Below are positions 54,869-64,000 of a DNA stretch of 64,000 bases, one piece after another. The DNA is taken from NCBI GenBank assembly GCA_958298945.1, contig OY282609.1, positions 44,855,393 through 44,919,392 on the forward strand, written 5' to 3'. Numbering within the stretch: position 1 is the first letter of the stretch; every line of letters starts with the position of its first letter. Position numbers and translations under genes: made by a program. The notes beneath the pieces were generated by a model. That model worked only from the letters and a program-made list of their open reading frames with translations, ran no database searches and was not told where the DNA came from. Source of the stretch: Atherix ibis. Taxonomy: Eukaryota > Arthropoda > Insecta > Diptera > Athericidae.

Positions 54869-57000
54869 CCTCTTAAACATACTACTTCACATTCCTCTTA
54901 AATATACTACTTCATATTCCTCTTAAACATACTACTTCACATTCCTCTTAAACATACTACTTTATATTCCTCTTAAACATACTACTTCATATTCCTCTTA
55001 AACATACTGCTTCATATTCCTCTTAAATATACTACTTCATATTCGTCTTAAATATACTACTTCATATTCCTCTTAAATATACTACTTCACATTCCTCTTA
55101 AATATACTACTTCATATTCCTCTTACACATACTACTTCATATTCCTTTTAAATATACTACTTCATATTCCTCTTAAACATACTACTTCATATTCCTCTTA
55201 AATATACTACTTCGTATTCCTCTTAAACATACTACTTCATATTCCTCTTAAATATACTACTTCATATTCCTCTTAAACATACTACTTCATATTCCTCTTA
55301 AAAATACTGCTTCATATTCCTCTTAAATACACTACTTCATATTCCTCTTAAACATACTGCTTCATATTCCTCTTAAATATACTACTTCATATTCGTCTTA
55401 AATATACTACTTCATATTCCTCTTAAATATACTACTTCACATTCCTCTTAAATATACTACTTCATATTCCTCTTAAACATACTACTTCATATTCCTCTTA
55501 AATATACTACTTCATATTCCTCTTAAATATACTGCTTCATATTCCTCTTAAACATACTACTTCATATTCCTCTTAAACATACTACTTTATATTCCTCTTA
55601 AACATACTACTTCATATTCCTCTTAAACATACTACTTCATATTCCTCTTAAACATACTACTTCATATTCCTCTTAAACATTCTACTTCATATTCCTCTTA
55701 AACATATTACTTCATAGTCCTCTTAAACGTACTACTTCATATTCCTCTTAAACATAATACTTCATATTCCTCTTAAATATACTACTTCGTATTCCTCTTA
55801 AACATACTACTGCATATTCCTCTTAAACATACTACTTCATATTCCTCTTAAATATACTACTTCATATTCCTCTTAAATATACTACTTCATATTCCTCTTA
55901 AACATACTACTTCAAATTCCTCTTAAATATACTACTTCGTATTCCTCTTAAACATACTACTTCATATTCCTCTTAAATATACTTCTTCATATTCCTCTTA
56001 AACATACTACTTCATATTCCTCTTAAACATACTGCTTCATATTCCTCTTAAATACACTACTTCATATTCCTCTTAAATATACTACTTCACATTCCTCTTA
56101 AATATACTACCTCATATTCCTCTTAAACATACTACTTCATGTTCCTCTTAAATTTACTACTTCATATTCCTCTTAAGCATACTACTTCATATTCCACTTA
56201 AATATACTACTTCGTATTCCTCTTAAACATACTACTTCATATTCCTCTTAAACATACTAATTCATATTCCTCTTAAACATACTACTTCATATTCCTCTTA
56301 AACATACTACTTCATATTCCTCTTAAACATACTACTTCACATTCCTCTTAAATATACTACTACATATTACTCTTAAACATACTACTTCACATTCCTCTTA
56401 AACATACTACTTTATATTCCTCTTAAACATATTACTTCATATTCCTCTTAAACATACTGCTTCATATTCCTCTTAAATATACCACTTAATATTCGTCTTA
56501 AATATACTACTTCACATTCCTCTTAAATATACTACTTCACATTCCTCTTAAATATACTACTTCATATTCCTCTTAAACATACTACTTCATATTCATCTTA
56601 AACATACTACTTCATATTCCTCTTAAACATACTACTTCATATTCCTCTTAAACATACTGCTTCATATTCCTCATAAATATACTACCTCATATTCCTCTTA
56701 AATATACTGCTTCATATTCCTCTTAAATATACTACTTCATATTCCTCTTAAACATACTACTTCATATTCCTCTTAAACATACTACTTCATATTCCTCTTA
56801 AACATACTACTTCATATTCCTCTTAAGCATACTACTTCATATTCCTCTTAAACATACTACTTCATATTCCTCTTAAACATACTACTTCATATTCCTCTTA
56901 AACATACTACTTCATATTCCTCTTAAACATACTACTTCATATTCCTCTTAAACATACTACTTCATATTCCTCTTAAACATACTACTTCATATTCCTCTTA
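54869..57000. repeat. Partial, diverged further copy of the 3.6-kb unit
   Basis: AAATTTAC at 56150 lies 1,450 bp (58 monomers) after 54700. AAATATACCACTTAATATTCGTC at 56481 is close to 52781 (ACCACTTCATATTCGTC), offset 3,700. Unlike copies 1 and 2 this one has private changes (TTCATGTTCC at about 56139, ATTACTC at about 56367, CTCATAAAT at about 56672), so it is older. After it, the TATTGCCTTTAAAT monomer at 57168 and the sequence to about 58.3 kb match 47.34-48.5 kb at 9,672-9,772 bp. Confidence 0.7.
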
Positions 57001-57009
57001 AATATACTA

Positions 57010-58500
57010 CTTCGTATTCCTCTTAAACATACTACTGCATATTCCTCTTAAACATACTACTTCATATTCCTCTTAAATATACTACTTCATATTCCACTTA
57101 AATATACTACTTCATATTCCTCTTAAATATACTACTTCGTATTCCTCTTAAACATACTACTTCATATTGCCTTTAAATATACTACTTCATATTCCTCTTA
57201 AACATACCACTTCATATTCCTCTTAAACATACTACTTCACATTCCTCTTAAATATACTACTTCATATTCCTTTAAACATACTACTTCATATTCCTTTAAA
57301 CATACTACGTCATATTCCTCTTAAATATACTACTTCATATTCTCCTTAAACATACTACTTCATATTCCCTTTAAATATACTACTTCATATTCCTCTTAAA
57401 CATACTACTTCATATTCCTCTTAAACATACTACTTCATATTCCAGTTAAATATACTACTTCATACTCCTCTTAAATATACTACTTCGTATTCCTCTTAAA
57501 CATACTACTGCATATTCCTCTTAAACATACTACTTCATATTCCTCTTAAATATACTACTTCATATTCCTCTTAAACATACTACTTCATATTCCTCTTAAA
57601 CATACTGCTTCATATTTTTCTTAAACATACTACTTCATATTCCTCTTAAACATACTACTTCATATTCATCTTAAACATACTACTTCATATTCCTCTTAAA
57701 TATACTACTTCATATTCCTCTTAAATATACTACTTCATATTCCTCTTAAACATACTGCTTCATATTCCTCTTAAACGTTCTACTTCATATTCCTCTTAAA
57801 TATACTACTTCATATTCCTCTTAAATATACTACTTCATATTCCTCTTAAATATACTACATCATATTCCTCTTAAACATACTACTTCATATTCCTCTTAAA
57901 CATACTACTTCATATTCCTCTTAAACATACTACTTCATATTCATCTTAAACATACCACTTCATATTCCTCTTAAACATACTACTTCATATTCCTCTTAAA
58001 CGTTCTACTTTATATTCTTCTTAAATATACTACTTCATATTCCTCTTAAATATACTACTTCATATTCCTCTTAAATATACTACATCATATTCCTCTTAAA
58101 CATACTACTTCATATTCCTCTTAAACATACTACTTCATATTCCTCTTAAACATACTACTTCATATTCATCTTAAACATACTACTGCATATTCCTCTTAAA
58201 CATACTACTTCATATTCCTCTTAAACATACTACTTCATATTCCTCTTAAACATACTACTTCATATTCATCTTAAACATACTACCTCATATTCCACTTAAA
58301 TATACTACTTCGTATTCCTGTTAAACATACTACTGCATATTCCTCTTAAACATACTACTTCATATTCCTCTTAAACATACTACTTCATATTCCTCTTAAA
58401 CATACTACTTCATATTCCTCTTAAACATACTACTTCATATTCCTCTTAAATATACTACTTCATATTCCTTTTAAATATACTACTTCACATTCCTCTTAAA
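57010..58500. repeat. Long-range duplicate of the 47.3-48.6 kb region
   Basis: TTGCCTTTAAAT at 57168 matches 47496 (offset 9,672) and 42874. AAACGTTC at 57773 matches 48001 (offset 9,772). The 100-bp change means four monomers gained or lost between these points. Downstream, ACCACTTC, a second AAACGTTC with TTCTTC, and TTCCACTT, TTCGTA, CTGTT, CTGCATA follow in the same order. The older copy here has TTCCACTTAAATAT where 48471 has the rarer TTCCACTATAATA, so the latter arose later. Confidence 0.75.
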
Positions 58501-58670
58501 TATACTACTTCATATTCCTCTTAAACATACTACTTCATATTCCTCTTAAATATACTACTTCATATTCTTCTTAAGCATACTACTTCATATTCCACTTAAA
58601 TATACTACTTCGTATTCCTCTTCAACGTACAACTTCATATTCCTCTTAAACATACTAATTCATATTCCTC

Positions 58671-59895
58671 TTAAACATACTACTTCATATTCCTCTTAAA
58701 CATACTACTTCATATTCCTCTTAAACATACTACTTCACATTCCTCTTAAATATACTACTTCATATTCCTCTTAAACATACTACTTCACATTACTCTTAAA
58801 CATACTACTTTATATTCCTCTTAAACATACTGCTTCATATTCCTCTTAAACATACTGCTTCATATTCCTCTTAAATATACTACTTCATATTCGTCTTAAA
58901 TATACTATTTCATATTCCTCTTAAATATACTACTTCACATTCCGCTTAAATATACTACTTCATATTCCTCTTAAACATTCTACTTCATATTCCTCTTAAA
59001 TATACTACTTCATATTCCTCTTAAATATACTACTTCATATTCCTCTTAAACGTACTACTTCACATTCCTCTTAAACATACTAATTCATATTCCTCTTAAA
59101 CATACTACTTCATATTCCTCTTAAGCATACTATTTCATATTCCTCTTAAACATACTACTTCATATTCCTCTTAAATATACTACCTCATATTCCTCTTAAA
59201 CACACTACTTCATATTCCTCTTAAATATACTGCTTCATATTCCTCTTAAACATACTACTTCATATTCCTCTTAAACATACTACTTCATATTCCTCTTAAA
59301 TATACTACTTTATATTCCTCTTAAACATACTACTTCATATTCCACTTAAATATACTACTTCGTATTCCTCTTAAACATACTACTTCATTATCCTCTTAAG
59401 CATACTACTTAATATTCCTCTTAAACATACTACTTCATATTCCTCTTAAATATACTACTTTACATTCCTCTTAAACATACTATTTCATATTCCTCTTAAA
59501 CATCCTGCTTCATATTCCTCTTAAACATACTACTTCATATTCCTCTTAAAGATACTACTTCATATTCCTCTTAAGCATACTACTTCATATTCCTCTTAAA
59601 CATACTACTTCATATTCCTCTTAAACATACTACTTCATATTCCTCTTAAACATACTACTTCATATTCATCTTAAACATACTACTGCATATTCCTCTTAAA
59701 CATACTACTTCATATTCATCTTAAACATACTACTGCATATTCCTCTTAAACATACTACTGCATATTCCTCTTAAACATACTACTTCATATTCCTCTTCAA
59801 CATACTACTTCATATTCATCTTAAACATACTACCTCATATTCCACTTAAATATACTACTTCTTATTCCTGTTAAACATACTTCTGCATATTCCTC
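58671..59895. repeat. 1,225-bp tandem duplication, copy 1 (49 monomers)
   Basis: TTCACATTACTC at 58788 recurs at 60013, and CTTCAACATAC at 59796 recurs at 61021, each offset exactly 1,225 bp. Other shared oddities are TTCCGCTT, AAACGTAC, CTTTACATT, CATCCTGCTTC, AAAGATAC, and the ordered series CTGCATA, CTGCATA, CTTCAACAT, ACCTCATATT, TTCTTATTCCTGTT, CTTCTGCATA. Confidence 0.9.
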
Positions 59896-61120
59896 TTAAA
59901 CATACTACTTCATATTCCTCTTAAACATACTACTTCATATTCCTCTTAAACATACTACTTCACATTCCTCTTAAATATACTACTTCATATTCCTCTTAAA
60001 CATACTACTTCACATTACTCTTAAACATACTACTTTATATTCCTCTTAAACATACTGCTTCATATTCCTCTTAAACATACTGCTTCATATTCCTCTTAAA
60101 TATACTACTTCATATTCGTCTTAAACATACTACTTCATATTCCTCTTAAATATACTACTTCACATTCCGCTTAAATATACTACTTCATATTCCTCTTAAA
60201 CATTCTATTTCATATTCCTCTTAAATATACTACTTCATATTCCTCTTAAATATACTACTTCATATTCCTCTTAAACGTACTACTTCACATTCCTCTTAAA
60301 CATACTAATTCATATTCCTCTTAAACATACTACTTCATATTCCTCTTAAGCATACTATTTCATATTCCTCTTAAACATACTACTTCATATTCCTCTTAAA
60401 TATACTACCTCATATTCCTCTTAAACACACTACTTCATATTCCTCTTAAATATACTGCTTCATATTCCTCTTAAACATACTACTTCATATTCCTCTTAAG
60501 CATACTACTTCATATTCCTCTTAAATATACTACTTTATATTCCTTTTAAACATACTACTTCATATTCCACTTAAATATACTACTTCGTATTCCTCTTAAA
60601 CATACTACTTCATTATCCTCTTAAGCATACTACTTAATATTCCTCTTAAACATACTACTTCATATTCCTCTTAAATATACTACTTTACATTCCTCTTAAA
60701 CATACTACTTCATATTCCTCTTAAACATCCTGCTTCATATTCCTCTTAAACATACTACTTCATATTCCTCTTAAAGATACTACTTCATATTCCTCTTAAG
60801 CATACTACTTCATATTCCTCTTAAACATACTACTTCATATTCCTCTTAAACATACTACTTCATATTCCTCTTAAACATACTACTTCATATTCATCTTAAA
60901 CATACTACTGCATATTCCTCTTAAACATACTACTTCATATTCATCTTAAACATACTACTGCATATTCCTCTTAAACATACTACTGCATATTCCTCTTAAA
61001 CATACTACTTCATATTCCTCTTCAACATACTACTTCATATTCATCTTAAACATACTACCTCATATTCCACTTAAATATACTACTTCTTATTCCTGTTAAA
61101 CATACTTCTGCATATTCATC
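59896..61120. repeat. 1,225-bp tandem duplication, copy 2
   Basis: Immediately follows copy 1, with the same variant order and only a few private substitutions: CATACTACTTCATATTCGTC-type order changes to AAACATAC at about 60124, AAGCATAC at about 60500, and CTTTTAAAC at about 60543. The end is marked by CTTCTGCATATTCATC at about 61107. The length is again exactly 49 monomers, the same as the unrelated 20.5-21.7 kb step. Confidence 0.88.
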
Positions 61121-64000
61121 TTAAACATACTACTTCATATTCCTCATAAACATACTACTTCATATTCCTCTTAAACATACTACTTCATATTCCTCTTAAA
61201 CATACTACTTCATATTCCTCTTAAATATACTACTTCATATTCCTCTTAAACATACTACTTCATATTCCTCTTAAATATACTACTTCGTATTCCTCTTAAA
61301 CATACTACTTCATATTCCTCTTAAATATACTACTTCATATTCCTCTTAAACATACTACTTCATATTCCTCTTAAACATACTGCTTCATATTCCTCTTAAA
61401 TACACTACTTCATATTCCTCTTAAATATACTACTTCACATTCCTCTTAAATATACTACTTCATATTCCTCTTAAACATACTACTTCATATTCCTCTTAAA
61501 TATACTACTTCATATTCCGCTTAAGCATACTACTTCATATTCCACTTAAATATACTACTTCGTATTCCTCTTAAACATACTACTTCATATTCCTCTTAAA
61601 TATACTAATTCATATTCCTCTTAAACATACTACTTCATATTCCTCTTAAACATACTACTTCATATTCCTCTTAAACATACTACTTCACATTCCTCTTATA
61701 TATACTACTTCATATTCCTCTTAAACAAACTACTTCACATTCCCTTTAAACATACTACTTTATATTCCTCTTAAACATACTACTTCATAGTCCTCTTAAA
61801 CATACTGCTTCATATTCCTCTTAAATATACTACTTCATATTCGTCTTAAATATACTGCTTCATATTCCTCTTAAATAAACTACTTCACATTCCGCTTAAA
61901 TATACTACTTCATATTCCTCTTAAACATACTACTTCATATTCATCTTAAACATACTACTTCATATTCCTCTTAAACATACTACTTCATATTCCTCTTAAA
62001 CATACTGCTTCATATTCCTCTTAAATATACTACTTCATATATCTCTTAAACATACTACTTCATATTCCTCTTAAATATACTACTTCATATTCCTCTTAAA
62101 TATACTATTTCATATTCCTCTTAAATATACTACTTCATATTCCTCTTAAACATACTAGTTCACATTCCTCTTAAACATACTACTTCTTATTCCTCTTAAA
62201 CATACTACTTCATATTCCTCCTAAGCATACAACTTCATATTCCTCTTAAAAAAACTACTTCATATTCCTCTTAAACATACTACTTCATATTCCTCTTAAA
62301 TATACTACTTCATATTCCCTTTAAATATACTACTTCATATTCCTCTTAAACATACTTCTTCATATTCCTCTTAAACATACTACTTCAGATTCCTCTTAAG
62401 CATACTACTTCATATTCCTCTTAAACATACTACTTCATATTCGTCTTAAATATTCTACTTCACATTCCTCTTAAACATACTACTTCATATTCCTCTTAAA
62501 CATACTACTTCATATTCCTCTTAAACATACTGCTTCATATTCCTCTTAAATACACTACTTCATATTCATCTTAAATATACTACTTCACATTCCTCTTAAA
62601 TATACTACTTCATATTCCTCTTAAACATACTACTTCATATTCCTCTTAAATATACTACTTCATATTCCTCTTAAGCATACTGCTTCATATTCCACTTAAA
62701 TATACTACTTCGTATTCCGCTTAAATATACTACATCATATTCCTCTTAAACATACTACTTCATATTCATCTTAAACATACTACTTCATATTCCTCTTAAA
62801 CATACTACTTCATATTCCTCTTAAACATACTGCTTCATATTCCTCTTAAATATACTACTTCATATAACTCTTAAACATACTACTTCATATTCCTCTTAAA
62901 TATACTACTTCATATTCCTCTTAAATATACTACTTCATATTCCTCTTAAATATACTACTTCATATTTCTCTTAAACATACTACTTCACATTCCTCTTAAA
63001 CATACTACTTCATATTCCTCTTAAACATACTACTTCATATTCCTCTTAAGCATACAACTTCATATTCCTCTTAAACATACTACTTCATATTCCTCTTAAA
63101 CATACTACTTCATATTCCTCTTAAATATACTACTTCATATTCCCTTTAAATATACTACTTCATATTCCTCTTAAACATACTTCTTCATATTCCTCTTAAA
63201 CATACTACTTCATATTCCTCTTAAATATACTACATCATATTCCTCTTAAACATACTACTTCATATTCCTTTTAAACATACTACTTCATATTCCTCTTAAG
63301 CATACTACTTCATATTCATCTTAAACATACCACTTCATATTCCTCTTAAACATACTACTTCATATTCCTCTTAAACGTTCTACTTTATATTCTTCTTAAA
63401 TATACTACTTCATATTCCTCTTAAATATACTACTTCATATTCCTCTTAAACATACTACTTCATATTCCTCTTAAACATACTACTTCATATTCATCTTAAA
63501 CATATAACTGCATATTCCTCTTAAACATACTACTTCATATTCCTCTTAAACATACTACTTCATATTCCTCTTAAACATACTACTTCATATTCATCTTAAA
63601 CATACTACCTCATATTCCACTTAAATATACTACTTCGTATTCCTGTTAAACATACTACTGCATATTCCTCTTAAACATACTACTTCATATTCCTCTTAAA
63701 CATACTACTTCATATTCCTCTTAAACATACTACTTCATATTCCTCTTAAACATACTACTTCATATTCCTCTTAAATATACTACTTCATATTCCTCTTAAA
63801 CATACTAATTCATATTCCACTTAAATATACTACTTTGTATTCCTCATAAACATACTACTTCATATTCCTCTTAAATATACTACTTCATATTCCTCTTAAA
63901 CATACTACTTCATATTCCTCTTAAACATACTGCTTCACATTCCTCTTAAATACACTACTTCATATTCCACTTAAATATACTACTTCACATTCCTCTTAAA

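Larger units (their letters stand above)
1..64000. repeat. 25-bp tandem satellite array filling the whole window
   Basis: The 25-bp monomer repeats head-to-tail from the first to the last base, about 2,560 copies, with no unique sequence between copies and no inversion. A canonical copy is at 51-75: AAA (p1-3), CATACTACTT (p4-13), CATATTCCTCTT (p14-25). The + strand consensus has no G. The common point variants are p4 C/T (AAACAT or AAATAT), p10 A to G (CTGCTTC), p13 T to G (CTGCATA), p15 A to G (TTCGTA), p16 T to C (TTCACATT), p21 C to A (TTCATCTT), p22 T to A (TTCCACTT), and AAGCAT. Length variants of 22-31 bp are rare outside two bad zones. Coding capacity is nil: each monomer has TAA on the + strand (p25-p2), and the - strand has TAA, TAG and TGA in three different frames within one monomer. 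Both array ends lie outside the window. Satellite identity is certain; the family name and host are unknown to me. Confidence 0.99.

Noticed and set aside
1..64000. CRISPR array (short direct repeats of 25 bp)
   Set aside because: There are no spacers: repeats abut directly, thousands of copies, and no cas genes.
1..64000. Human-type satellite II/III because of ATTCC motifs
   Set aside because: ATTCC occurs once per 25 bp within an unrelated monomer, not as a 5-bp repeat. The rest of the monomer does not fit.
1..64000. Heat-shock elements from TTC motifs spaced 3 bases apart (TTCATATTC)
   Set aside because: The TTCs are in the same orientation; heat-shock elements need alternating GAA/TTC units, and GAA is essentially absent from the + strand.
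1..64000. Telomeric or CENP-B box repeats
   Set aside because: No TTAGGG-like or TTTAGGG-like unit and no CG-containing box. The G-free consensus excludes both.
1..64000. Phased A-tract bending
   Set aside because: AAA recurs every 25 bp, about 2.4 helical turns, so tracts are out of phase and only three bases long.
1..64000. Open reading frames from ATG on the - strand (two per monomer)
   Set aside because: Both are followed by in-frame stops within the same or next monomer.
1..64000. TATA-like promoters (CATATT, AATATAC)
   Set aside because: These are part of every monomer and carry no positional information.
1..64000. A hidden encoded system (defence island, biosynthetic cluster, toxin or viral genes)
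   Set aside because: No non-repeat sequence exists in the window to encode one.

Overview
The whole 64,000-base window is a single unbroken tandem array (satellite/megaminisatellite) of a 25-bp monomer, about 2,560 copies in head-to-tail orientation. It starts before base 1 and continues past base 64,000. A fully canonical copy lies at 51-75; its core is CATACTACTTCATATTCC, followed by TCTT and preceded by AAA. I number the monomer p1-p25 from that AAA. The canonical composition is A8 C7 T10 G0, so it is about 28% GC with essentially no G on the + strand. I see no protein-coding gene, RNA gene, transposon, CRISPR array or unique-sequence island. All six frames are closed by stop codons built into the monomer.

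An uninterrupted array this long points to a eukaryotic nuclear chromosome (centromeric, pericentromeric, subtelomeric, sex- or B-chromosome heterochromatin, or an interstitial block). It was probably assembled from long reads. I do not recognise the monomer, and nothing here identifies the species or the chromosomal position.

The information in the window is in the order of variant monomers. Point variants (p4 C/T, p10 G, p13 G, p15 G, p16 C, p21 A, p22 A, and rarer ones) and 1-10 bp length variants act as a barcode. The barcode shows overlapping segmental duplications of 275 bp to about 5 kb, plus dispersed copies about 5.6, 8 and 9.8 kb apart. Layout: 0.2-0.9 kb is repeated at 8.2-8.9 kb; 1.0-6.3 kb is a set of 923/1,301/1,475-bp repeats; 6.3-7.1 kb is a degenerate, indel-rich zone; 8.8-9.8 kb is a 500-bp duplication; 11.3-17.4 kb is three copies of a 1.7-2 kb unit whose middle copy is full of indels; 16.7-24 kb holds a 3,246-bp-spaced duplication with nested 950/275/1,225-bp steps; 24.6-29.5 kb is a 1,674-bp unit in three copies; 29.9-31.3 kb repeats 21.9-23.3 kb at exactly 7,994 bp; 32.9-34.7 kb is a roughly 1-kb duplication; 35-47.5 kb has 4.7-4.9 kb periodicity; 47.6-54.9 kb is an apparently identical 3,624-bp tandem duplication, which looks like the youngest large event; 54.9-57 kb is a partial further copy; and 58.7-61.1 kb is a 1,225-bp tandem duplication.

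Taken together this is a satellite evolving by repeated unequal exchange or replication slippage at several scales. I found no evidence of an encoded biological system. The most notable points are the strand asymmetry (all canonical cytosines on one strand, all CHH), the window-wide two-monomer signature, the nested duplication history, and two zones that look more like assembly error than biology.
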